Shown here in pieces: positions 10,987 through 23,344 of a stretch of DNA of 64,000 bases; within the stretch, counting starts at the first letter, position 1, and every line of letters begins with the position of its first letter. Source of the DNA: Apiotrichum sp. Y4204 (Eukaryota > Basidiomycota > Tremellomycetes > Trichosporonales > Trichosporonaceae); contig JAMYHL010000107.1 of the NCBI GenBank assembly GCA_025531455.1, positions 1-64,000 of the forward strand. The letters are read 5' to 3'. The notes under the pieces are model-generated. The model was not told where the DNA came from, did no database searches, and saw nothing but the letters and a program-made list of their open reading frames with translations. The translations under genes were made by a program, and so were the position numbers.

Positions 10987-13900
10987 CTACATGCCAATCA
11001 TCTTGAGCACGCGGTCTACCTGCGGCGCGCGCGTCTTCTGCGGCGCGTGCTTGACGTAGAAGAGGCGCACCGTCGTGTCCTTCCAGACTCCGAGGGGCGA
11101 GAGGCCCGCAACATAGATATCGCCCCAGAGGAGGGAGGTGAGCCACACACAGCTCTGCGGGCCCCACTGGAACTTGCGGGGTACTGTGGGCGGGGCGGGG
11201 GGCAGGACGTCGTCGAGGCTCACGCCCTTGAGGAGGTTGAAGACCTTGCTCGAGGGTCCGCTTGTGCGTGGCGGCTGGGATTCCTGTATCTTTGGAAGAA
11301 GCTCCGAAATGGCGACGAGGACGGGGTCGAGCGGCAGGCCCTTCTGCCAAGACGTGACCCACTCCTGTGTCGGCACGTAGCCGTTAGGCGGGACGCCGGC
11401 GGCCGCGAGCTGCATCAGCTCCTCCTCGGACGGGTCGTCGCCGCCGTCCACTGTGCTCTCGCTCGGCTCGACTGCGCGCATCTTGCCACGCGCCTTCTCG
11501 GACATCGGCTGGTCGCTCGACTGTGACCGTGCTGGCGTGGGCGCGTCGGCGGGTGGGGGAGGCGGGGACGACGAGGTGGCGTTCTCACCCTCACGGGCCT
11601 CGCGGGCCTCGGCAGGGGCATCAGTGTCGTCCTCGTCGTCAAGCTCGCGGCCCAGAAGCGCCGCCTTCTCCGCAAGCATGGCAAGCTCGGAATTCGTGCG
11701 CACGAGGCCCTTGGGAGGTGCTGCGGCCGCGGCCGCACGCTCCTCGGCCGCCACGCGCATGGCTTTCTTCTTCTGGATCTCGCGCAGGCCAGACAGGAGC
11801 GTAAACGTCGCGAGCTTCTGGAAGTCCTGGTGGCTCTGCAGAATCGCGTACACCAAGTTCGGGTTCTCGTTGAGCTGGTTGTACAGAATCGCGTTGAACG
11901 TCTCGAGGAGATAGTACACCAACCGCGGGTGGCCCTCGTCCGCGAGGAGGAAACTCGGGGCGGAGAACGCCTTGAACAGCTGCAGCAGCTTGGTGGACGA
12001 CTGGACGCCGAGATGGTGGAGGTGTGGGGCCACATTCGCAATCGTAATGGTCAGCGCGGGGAAGAGAGGGTTGAGCCCTGGCGTGGTAGCGATGGAGTAG
12101 ATGGAGACGATCATAAAGTCCGCGGCGGAGCCTTGCACTGCCCACTTGGCGGGAACCGCTTGGCGTAGCGGCTGGTTGATAGCAGCCGCGAAGCCCGCCT
12201 CGGTGGAGAGGGTCTGCAGCAGGTAAGAGAGCAGACGCAGGAGCCCGTGCTGCGCGGCATCTCCCTTAAACTCGAGGCAGCATATCAGAATGTGGCCGAT
12301 AACGTCCACCGCCTTGCCGGACTCGAACACGTATGCGCGGAAGCGCTGCTGTCAGCTGAAAGTGATCCCTCATGCAGCTCACCTTGTTCAGGTCCACCAG
12401 CCGCCAGAAGAGCATGAATGCCTCGAGGAGGTACGGGACCGGCTTCTTGCTCCCCGGGAGATAGTTGTTTGTCACAGCCATGTGCTCGTCGAGAATCCCC
12501 AGGATGCCGCCGAGCACGAATGCAAAGTCGTCCTTGCGGTGTAATTTGGAGAGGAAGTAGCGGAACGCATTGTCGTCTTTCGCGGCCTCGACGGGGGTCA
12601 CACCCGGAGTAGCAGGTACGGCGTCGAAGCTGCGGTAGTCGAGCGCGACGAGCAGCGTCATGAGACACATGCGCACGAGACTGCGGCGCTCGTCGGATGC
12701 ACGGAAAACGAGGTGGTTGTACGGCACGGCCGCCGCCGCGCCGGCCTTGGGCGAAGCGAGCGACGTGTTGAGAAGCGAGCATAACAGGGAGAGCACGAGG
12801 CGACGCTCCAGTTGGTGAGTGAGCTGCTCGAGTGGGCGGTTCGTAAATGTCTGGAGGTCACTCGGCGGCGTGTAGATGGTCAGACTGAGGAGGATGAGCA
12901 GGAAGCGCAACACCTCAACCTTGTTGCGGTCCAGCTCCGAGGTCGATCCAAGCGCGACAGTGCTACCGACACCCTTCTCCCAGATAATGTACTGAGGGTT
13001 AGTGACAAACGTCCGATTGCGTAACCCACGTTGATCTTGTCCCCTTCGCCGTCTTCGCCTCGCACCGACTCTGGCACGCTGAAGCCAGCGCAGAAGAGGA
13101 GGTCGACAGTGCAGCTGAACAGGCGCTCAGCAAGGGACGGGAGCATGTCGTCGTCGTCCTCCTCCTTCGGCTTGGCCTCCTCGGGACCAGGGTTGGCCAG
13201 TGGGTCGCGCAGCGTCCCGTCCTCGTTCGTCTCGGATGTGGATTTTGCTTCTGACGACGTGCGCGGGCGGCCGACAGACGCCTTGAACGCGCGCGCGCCC
13301 TCGTCCACCGCCCCGTCGTCGCCCTCCTCGTCATCAGAGTCGGCGATCGTAAACTGTGTCTCTGTCGTCTCCGCCGGCTCCTCCGGCGCCTCGGATTTCG
13401 CCTGCCCCGGCGGGCGCTTCTGCTTGCTCCAGAGATGCTCGTCCGCCCACTCCTTGTCCTCCGACTCGTAGATCACGACGAGCACGCGGCCGAGTACACG
13501 CATGCAGTTCAGCGCTTCCAACGTGCCGCCCTCCCCTGTGCCAGGGAAAGTGTACCCTGGGAGCAGCGTGAAGAGGTGGTGGCACAGCGCGGAGACCAGG
13601 TTTGCGACATTTGTCGGGTTGGCAGACATCGCTTGCCGTACTGTGGTGTGAGCTCGCAAAGCGCAAAGAGCACCTACCATCCTGGGCCGAGATGCGCGAG
13701 TACACGTCTGTCGCGGAGCTGAACACGGTCCAGTACTGCGACCAGTACGACGTCTCGCTTAGTGGGATGACCTGGTGTGAGCTGAAGACCGACCGGTGTT
13801 ATGCATGAGGAGCGCCATCTTCATCGGTGGTCCACGTCCCGTCACCGCAGCGTGCAACGTCGCCCGCTACGAGGGCAGGGTCATCGCGGGAGGTGGGCGA

Positions 13901-14269
13901 TTCTCGAGAGTCGTCATTGTCATCCGAGTGGGAGGATCTGGCCTCCACTATGCACGACGAGGCCGGAGCGACGAGCAAGGGGAATGATACGCGCCAGATG
14001 GCCTTTGCCGCGGTGCCGAAACGCTCCCGGGCCGAAGCGTATCTCCATGCACTCTCATTCAATCACCCAATACCGCCCACACGCGTTCATGCGTTCCCGT
14101 CGTCGCCACCCGCTCCCCACTCCTCTCTTTAACTCACATCCTCGCCACTAAGCCGTTTGAGGCCGTTCTCGCCGACCTTGAACTGGAGCTGCGCGTCCTC
14201 CGTCTGGGTGAGGAACGGGAGGCCGATCGCCTGTGGGATGTTCTTGAACGTAGGGAGGTTGCGGAACAT
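10987..14269 (-). CDS. hid1: HID1 family protein (Golgi / dense-core vesicle trafficking)
   Basis: Peripheral Golgi membrane protein of the HID1 family (S. pombe Ftp105/Hid-3 relatives), acting in secretory sorting and, in fission yeast, anchoring the deubiquitinase Ubp5. Five exons read in frame: 14138-14269, 13678-13771, 13030-13640, 12383-12991 and 10987-12345. The N-terminus FRNLPTF...QFKVGENGLKRL, the SYWSQYW exon and the conserved YVPTQEWVTSWQKGLPLD near the C-terminus are family hallmarks. Several HEAT-like helical stretches lie between them. An acidic low-complexity insert (around 13150-13350) and another Ala/Glu/Pro-rich insert (11430-11740) interrupt the fold, as in other basidiomycete copies. 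Intron 1 (13772-14137, 366 nt) is about eight times the local norm; the later introns are 34-40 nt. Confidence 0.9.
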
Positions 14270-16257
14270 GGCGCGCGCTGGGCGCTAGGGACGGCGCGGC
14301 GGGTGGTGTGAATTAAAAAAAGGGTTGAGAGCGCCGTGCTCGCCTTGCTCGCTGTGCGCGCTGTGCTCGCTGTGCTGGTGTTGTTGCTGGTGGGAGAGTG
14401 GATGATGATGGCGAGCGGCGGGTGTGTGGTGACTTGCTCGTCCAACGAGACGGGAAGCACGCGTGGAAGTCTCATTTTGGTCCCGCTGCTCAAAGTGGCC
14501 AAGTGTGTGTGGACATGACGCGGCGGCGACGTGCTCACTACTACTTCTACTCATCCGGCTTATCCCACAATCTCCGCACATTGTGACCCCCAGGATGTAG
14601 GTATTCAATGTTGACATCAAGCTCTCCAAGGTTCAGTCTCTGACCATGCATATCCCACGCAAAACTCTAACATCACGGATCACAAGCACAAGCTCAACCG
14701 GCTCGACACGATCGTGAACGCGATCCGCGGTCCGTGGAGGAGTGCGGCACGAGGCGGCATGCAGCGGCAGCGACAGCGGCAATGGCAACAAGGTTCACAG
14801 GGGAATGTGTTACTGTCCGTCTCAGCCCCTCATCCTCATATTCTGCATAATCTCGGTCCTTCTGACGCGTCCGCATGACCGGGAGGACTGAGATGTGACG
14901 GCCCGAAGAATGACAATGACGACGGTGGTGGTGAGACATACGGAGATTCTGCATGCAGGACTCTGTCAGCTGTCAGGACGCGTCAGGGCTGTACCTGACC
15001 CCAACTGACTGGAAGCTGGATGGCCGTCGAGGCCAGACAGGCCAGACAGGCCAGACCACGGGTCGTCTCTCCGACTTACCCTTCTTGCCGTCTTGCCATC
15101 TGCACGCCGCAGGGCAGCAAGCAGTTCCTATGATCCTACGGCGGCGGAGAGTTGTTCGGTGCTGCCTGTCCATTGCGATTGAAAAGTGTTCCAAAAAGTG
15201 GGTTCTCCACATCACATCACGTACTGTACTACCGTATACTGTACGCGCTGTACACCGCCCGGCCGCCGCGCCGTCCCAATGCCGTCAGTCGGACTGCGAG
15301 CCCTGTCATCCTGTGATGCGCAGCAAGAAAAGGTCTAGATCCTCCGGGGAGGTTGTGGAGTGGAGTGGCCCAGGCATTGTCATCTGTCGGGATCGTCAGA
15401 TTCCGGGAACGCAAGAGTAACATTCTCCCCATCCTCTGGTCGTCTGGTTGATCTGTTGTTGTTGCTTTATCCACTTCTATCATTTACTATCGCTAATCGC
15501 CGCCGATCAAAACACTACTCCCACCAGATCTGGTCTAAACGTCCCGAGCGATTCAGTGATCCGGATCTGTGTATCCGCCAGCCCATATCCCATCAGACCC
15601 CACTCTGACGTCGGCCTCGGCCTCGCGCAGTCGCCCCAGAGTCTCGTCTCGAGCATTGTCCGGCCTGCGCGGCCCACCGACGCCACAAGGGACCGCCGCC
15701 CGCGCCACAGCCATTTCAGTCGGGTGTGGGCAGTAGTTGTCCCGCAGCAAAAGCGCATTCGGGTCCGTCGGCGCCTTTTTGGTCTTGGCGCGAACACACT
15801 ACCGGGCCACCCGACGCCTTGCTCCTGCACCGGCTTGTGTACGTTCTGTGCGATTCCGAGCAGGTGCGAGCAGCATCACGGCCAAGAATTTTGTCTGCTG
15901 GGATCCAGATCCTTGATCCTCAAGTCTAGAACGCCGCTCCCTGTCCTCGGAGGTTGTTGCCGCAGCACACGAGGGACCACTACACGCCGCCTGCAGCCGG
16001 TGTACCTCTTGTCTTGTGTTTGCGGCAGCGGCGCCCACACCACCAGTTGGCCAGTTGATCAATTGAGCCATTGCCACCACCACATTTGCACCGAGCCTGT
16101 GTTCCCAATCTCTGTTCCGCCAAGCGACAAGCCACTGCAAGCGAGCGGTGCGAGCGTCTGTGAGTCACACTCGCACCCGTATCTGTGGGCACGGCCCAGC
16201 CTGTTCTCGCGTTGCTTTCTCAACACACAATCGGTGCCACCACCGCCAGCACGCCGA
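14270..16257. other. divergent promoter region and long leader of the histidine kinase
   Basis: Upstream DNA shared by HID1 (-) and the histidine kinase (+). A 10-nt-unit tandem repeat sits at 15031-15056. From about 15448 to 16257 the plus strand stays open in the frame of the kinase but has no in-frame ATG before 16258. The translation is Cys/His/Pro-rich and unlike protein, so I read it as an 0.8 kb 5' UTR with possible upstream ORFs in other frames. Confidence 0.5.
15031..15056. repeat. GGCCAGACA tandem repeat
   Basis: Three near-perfect copies of a 9-nt unit lie in tandem in the divergent HID1/kinase promoter region. Confidence 0.6.
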
Positions 16258-19200
16258 ATGCGACCTCCGACACCGGCGCGCGAACATGATCTGGAGAAGG
16301 GGGAGTGGGAGAAGGAAGGGCGGGATATCGGTTCGGCGACGGGAGCGGGAGCCGGAGCGAGAGTCAAGAGCGGAGAACCACCACCATCACCACTACCACC
16401 ACCAGCACACGCACGACTGGGATCGCGGCGCCCGTCACGCAATGGGAGCATCCAAGTGGACCCGTTGGACACCTCGCGGCCAGCCTCCGGCTTGATGCGC
16501 GGTCTGCGCACGCCGTCCGCCACCGCGCTTCCAAAGCTCCCAGCACGGGCGGCACGCTTTGCGGCGTCCCTCTCGTCACAATCGGAACTCCACCGGCCGA
16601 ACCGGTTCAAGACGATGTTGGCCTCGGTGATGCAGCAGGTCAGCATGTCGCCTCTGACGGGAACGACGACCGAAACTGTCGACTCGAGCGGGGGCGCAAC
16701 GCCCTCGGATGTCGAGGCCGGCACGAACGGGAGCTCAAGCAGCGTGGGCGCCAACGAGATCTACTACGGCACAGGTACCAGCACCGGGAACGGAAGCGGG
16801 ACGGGGGAGCGATCAAAGGTCGATCGATCGTGGACGCGGGGCAGCTGGCGGCGGCTGGACGGGAATAGCTCGGCGCTGCCGTCTCTCGTGGCATCCGACG
16901 AGGCGAGCCGACGGCGCCGGCGGCGGAAACGGCGGAGCAGCTCGACGTCAACTGAAGAGGCGGCCAAAGGCCCTTTGTCATATGTCGTTGTCGAGAACTC
17001 GTTCGAGTCGTTTGTGCCCGATGACGACACTGAGGACGAAAAACACGAGGACTCGCTCGACAACGACCGCCCGTCGATGGACGCCGCAGAGGTCCTCTCG
17101 GGATACTCGTCGTACCTCAACAGCGACTCGAGCTCGCGCCTGCGTCCTCGCAACCCCTGGACGTGGACGCGCTTCCTCGACTGGCTCGACATGAGCGTTT
17201 GCCGCCCGTTCCTCAGCTTTGTCACATTGCGTCACCCCGACCCCAAGTTGGAGAAAGCATTCAAGAAAGAGGTGAGTCGTTAAAGTGACGAGCGAGTGCT
17301 CACACCAGGTATGGTACGCCAACAAGCACAGCGCGCTGTTCGCGTCCCTTTTCCTCATCCTTCAATGGGCCCTCACCATCGGCCTCATCTTTGGCAACCT
17401 CACAGTCTATATGGACTACGTAGGGTTTACGATTTGAGATTCTACTCACACACAGTCATACATCGGAATCTGCGGCTTCTGGACTCTTCCCCTCCCAATT
17501 CTCGTTCTGTTCAATGGTCCGCGGCGGTTTCCCATCTTGTACGAGATCTGGGTCGCGGGTGCGTGCTGGTGCTGGGGCTGGGTCCTCACCGTCGACATGT
17601 ACACCTGCGGCTTCTACTCCCTCGACTCGAGCGGCTGCGGCGGGCGCAACTTTCTGCATCTCCTCGCAGTCCTCTTCGCAAACGCCTCCTTTGCGGTTTT
17701 GTCGCTCGGCCAGAACCGCCTCCTGCACGTCATCCTCGCGACGTGCTGGTTCGTCGCCGGCTCGGCCCTCCTCGCCACCCAGCCCCTCTTCCCACCCACC
17801 TTCTGGCGCAACCTGGTTGTCTTTGAGCTGTTCCACATCTTCATCTCCATCATGGCATTCTACCGGGAACGCTCGGATCGACAACTGTTCACGCTCCGCG
17901 CGCAGCTCAAAGACCAGTTCCGTGCCGTCCAGTCCGCCCAGGCACAGGAACGACGCGCGCAAGAGTCCAAGAAGCGCTTTGTCTCATACATTTTCCACGA
18001 AGTGCGCGTGCCTTTGAACACCGCGCGGCTGGCACTCGCGAATCTCGACAACGAGGGCGCGTTTCAACAAATGGATTCGGACCAGCAGGAGCTCGTCGTC
18101 GGTCTTGATGGCAGTCTGCGGATGATGGAAAAGGTGAGCTATCAGCTCCAATAAGTTAAGCTCACACACAGGTGCTCAACGATGTGCTCTCGTTCAACCG
18201 CATGGAGTCTGGCAACCTCATCCAGGCGCGGCAGCCATTTGACCTGCACAAGGCGGTGCACTATGTCGCGCTCTCGCATCGCGCCACGGCCGAGATGAAC
18301 GGGCTGGACTTTGATCTCGAGCTGGACCCCCGCATTGAGGAGATTGGGGGAACCGTCATCGGCGACGAGATGCGCTTCAAGCAGGTATGCTCGAATCTCG
18401 TCTCGAACGCGTTCAAGTTTACGCCAAGCGGCGGCGTCAAGGTCGTCACCAAGCTGCTCTTCCCTGCCCTCCCGGAGCGCAAGGGGGCAGCGGGAGGCAC
18501 GTCCGACCACGGCGACGAGCTGCCAGCGAGCGTGTGCGTCACACGGAAGAAGCCGAGCGCGACGGAGGAGACGGAGCAGTCGTCGGAGCAATGTCTCGCG
18601 GTTGGATGCGCAAGCGACAGGGACTCGGAGAACACGGGCTCGAGCCGGCCGTTGCGCCCAGACACAGCGGCGAAGCGCGTCTCGATCGAGGAGAAGAGCC
18701 GCATGTCGTACGACTTTGCCGAGCCCGACCACCCCGTCGTGAAGTCATCACAGGGGCCCGAGCCGGCGGCGCGCAACCTCGATGCTGTGTCGGAGCAGCG
18801 GTCTCTGCGGCGGACACGCACGCTGAGCCATCCCCGGTCCGGGGGAAAGCCCAAGTCGGCACCCGCACCCCCGCGCAAGGCGCTCATCCGCGTTGAGGTA
18901 CATGATACCGGCGTCGGCCTCTCGCTCTCGGACATGCGGGACAACCGCCTCTTCTCGCCTTACGTGCAGACTGAGATTGGGCGGCGGCAGGGCGGCAAGG
19001 GCTCAGGGCTCGGGCTGGCACTCATCATGCAGATTGTCAAGCTCAGCCGCGGGCGCCTCGGCGTCAACTCGGAGCTCGGCAAGGGAAGCATTTTCTGGTG
19101 AGATATTTTTTTGTGATATATCTGACGGCAGGTTTGAGATTCCGTACGCACTCCCGTCAAGGACGCAGCCGAAGGAGGGACCGCCGCCGTGGAGTGAGGA

Positions 19201-20292
19201 CAAGCGCTCGCGCTCGCGGACGACGACACCGAGTCCGCGTGGGAGCATCTCCATCCCCATCGCGCACGGGAACACGCGCCGCCGGTCTACGACGGAACGC
19301 GAATGCGGAGGAAGCGGGGCGACAAGCGACGGGAGCCAAACTGCGCGGTCGCGCGGCGGGCCGCCGACCGCGCAGCCTGCGTCTGGAATGAACATGGTTC
19401 CGAATACTGCGCCTGTAACGTTCGATCCCGTCCGGTTCTCGACTTCCGCAGATGACCCACCACATCCCCAACCGTATCCCCCCGACTCACCGCCTGACTC
19501 GCTCCCCCGCGGCGACTCCGATACCCCACTGATCAAGAAGCCCGGCGATGAGGATCTCACCGACGCGCGCCCAGATCCCCACGCAACACCAACGACAAGC
19601 GATACCCCGCCTCCCCTACACTTGAGCGAGCTGGGTCGCACGCCCTCGCTCGTTCCGCCTCCCACGCCCCGGCCCTCACTTCCGCTCCCTACCCCAACTT
19701 CGGCGCCAGAGACGCCGACGCTTAATCCACTCATTTCACCATCTCCAACACGCGCCATTCTTTCCCGCCATCCCAGCGACGCCACTGCTCTCGACCTGCC
19801 CTCCACCCCGACGCCAAGCGATCCACTCCTCCCGCTGACGGTGCTCGTCGTCGACGACGACGCTCTCACGCGCAAGCTCATGACGCGCCTCCTCAAGCGC
19901 ATGGGCCATGCGGTGCTGCAGGCCGAGAACGGCAAGGTCGGCCTCGGGATCGTGATGCAGCGCCTCCAATCCTCCCCGATCGACATTATCTTCCTTGACA
20001 AGTGGGTGAAACAATGGAAACTAGAACTGACGGCAGCCAAATGCCCCACATGACCGGTGTAGAGGTCGCACGCGCGCTGCGCAAGCGCAACATTGACACG
20101 TACATTGTCGGATGTACCGGCAACGCGCTGCGCGAGGACCAGGACGAGTACCTCCGGGCCGGGGCGGACTATATCATTCCCAAACCGCTGTCGCATGCTG
20201 CGATGGTGCGGCAGCTCGAGGAGGCGAGCCGGCGCAAGGCACGTCGCGAGAACGAGGGGGAGGGAGGTGATGCGGATGGGGAGGGAGTGTAG
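16258..20292 (+). CDS. membrane hybrid histidine kinase with C-terminal receiver
   Basis: Two-component phosphorelay sensor. Six exons (16258-17271, 17309-17419, 17456-18133, 18172-19097, 19132-20001, 20037-20292) give 1284 residues. In order they encode a disordered N-terminus of about 335 residues, about six membrane spans (residues 340-500), and an H box with FHEVRVPLN (phospho-acceptor His near residue 556). The N box SNLVSNAFKFTP follows, then a low-complexity insert of roughly 130 residues. Next come the G1 box VEVHDTGVGL and G2 box GKGSGLGLALIM. A disordered Pro/Ser linker of about 240 residues leads to a REC domain with acidic pocket VVDDDALTRKL, phospho-Asp in FLDNQMPHMTG (split by a 35-nt intron) and the final KP of IIPKPLS. 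No PAS or HAMP domain is visible, so sensing is probably by the membrane domain. Output is presumably Ypd1-Ssk1/Skn7 (known pathway, inferred here). I cannot assign the fungal class. Confidence 0.9.
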
Positions 20293-20602
20293 GCGGGGGA
20301 GAGGCGATTTAATCATCATCAGGACTCTATTTCTCATGGTCGGCGGTTCCCATGTAAAATACAACACCACAACACCACACCATGCTCAATGTTGTAGCTC
20401 TTTCGTCTTTGGTATCCATCGATAGACATGTAGCAGATGGATAGTGCTGGAAGTTGCAAGCGCGGGGCCAGTTGGTTGTGCTTGGAGGTTGGAGTGTTGC
20501 AGCACATATACATCGCTGATACCGGGTCACTAATCTACTGTAACTACTGTCTGGGCCATCTGCGGCCGCCAGCTACCGCCACCGAACTCGCACTCTCTCC
20601 CT
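20293..20602. other. convergent intergenic gap
   Basis: The 3' flanks of the kinase (+) and RVB1 (-) meet here. Nothing else is seen. Confidence 0.4.
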
Positions 20603-22181
<1,579 letters not shown>

Positions 22182-22432
22182 GATGTCTGTGGATGGAGAG
22201 ATGTGATGGATGTTGACTTTCTGAAAGTGAGAACTGAATCTCGAGAGGGTGGGTGATCGACATTGAAGATGGAACAAAACACGCACGTGGAATATTCTAC
22301 TAGCAGTTTTTTCCTAATTTATCCCAGTTCCTCTTTCCACCTTTCGTCTCCCGATCCTCGGTCCTCTTCTCGCCATCTCAAACGCATCTCGGCGTCGGAA
22401 AACTCACTTCTTCGCCACCACACCCACACACA

Positions 22433-22810
22433 ATGCCGCGCATCCTCCGCCCCGTCCTCACCGCGCTGCGCGCAGCTCCGCCCCCCACGCCGCTCTCGAT
22501 CCTCGCGGCCCGTCCATCAATCTCCGCCCTCCTCCGGCCGGCAGCCACCTCGCCGCTCTCCGCGCCCTCCCTCCTCTCCCGCCTCTCCCCCGCCCCCACC
22601 GCCGGTCCCTCGACTCTCTCCCTCCTCGAGCGCATGGGCTCGCCCGTGTTCGCGCAGCAGACCCGCGGGCGCGCGTTCGGAACAGAGTACCAGCCGTCCC
22701 AGCGGAAGAGGAAGAACAAGCATGGGTTCCTCTCGCGCGCGCGGACCCGCCTCGGACGCAAGATGCTCGCTAGGCGGAAGCTTAAGGGAAAGCGCTTCCT
22801 CTCGCATTAG
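22433..22810 (+). CDS. mrpl34: mitochondrial large-subunit ribosomal protein bL34m
   Basis: Single-exon gene of 125 codons. The first 75 residues form an Arg/Ala/Ser-rich mitochondrial presequence. The C-terminal 45 residues are the L34 fold, with [17 protein letters not shown] and [18 protein letters not shown], matching bacterial L34 (QPSxxKRKRxHGFRxRMxTxxGRxVLxxRRxKGRxxLS). The product binds 23S-type rRNA near the peptide exit region of the mitoribosome. It is unusually intron-free for this window. Confidence 0.95.
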   Translation: MPRILRPVLTALRAAPPPTPLSILAARPSISALLRPAATSPLSAPSLLSRLSPAPTAGPSTLSLLERMGSPVFAQQTRGRAFGTEYQPSQRKRKNKHGFLSRARTRLGRKMLARRKLKGKRFLSH

Positions 22811-23344
22811 ACGTTTAGGAGGAGGAGAAGGAGTTTAAAACGCCCCGACTGGGTGCACGACCGTCGACTGCGGCTTGCGGAAGATCCGTACCGCTTAGCA
22901 ACCACTCTGCATTGCATGTAACCCCGTGCATTAGATCGGGGTGACGAGGAGAGACGCAGAGCAGAGGAAAGACGGGAGCGGGAGGTCGTGTTGCCTCTGC
23001 CGGGATGACTAAAGTCCGAATGACAGGTTGATTCATTGCACTAACTGCCACTGAGCCGTTTCGTCCTCATAGTAGATTGCAGACGGTCTCCCTTTTGTCC
23101 GAATAGCTGTTCTTACAACGATCCAAATCGCAGGTCACCTATCTCCACAGCACACACTAGCGTAACGGAATATCATAATGCACAACTACATGGGATTCTA
23201 GCGATGCCGGCGCACGGCCGCACTGCACTCGCAAGATGTGACCCGGAGCGGGATCGGGACTGGCCAGCCCGCTGGTTGGGGCGCCGGAGATGATGTGCTA
23301 ACAGCACTCTTATATACACTCTGCACTCTGTACTTTGTGATGGC
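22811..23344. other. convergent intergenic gap
   Basis: 3' flanks of bL34m (+) and the GBD/FH3 gene (-). A TTATATACA stretch lies near 23310 without an adjacent start. No gene is supported. Confidence 0.4.

Noticed and set aside
10795..11526. 243-codon plus-strand ORF antisense to HID1
   Set aside because: Shadow of the HID1 coding frame on the opposite strand in high-GC DNA.
13799..14062. 87-codon minus-strand ORF inside HID1 intron 1
   Set aside because: Joining the flanking exons directly gives the conserved HID1 N-terminus; including this ORF breaks the frame at a stop.
15448..16257. N-terminal coding extension of the histidine kinase
   Set aside because: No ATG in frame, Cys/His/Pro-rich non-protein composition, and a good ATG at 16258.
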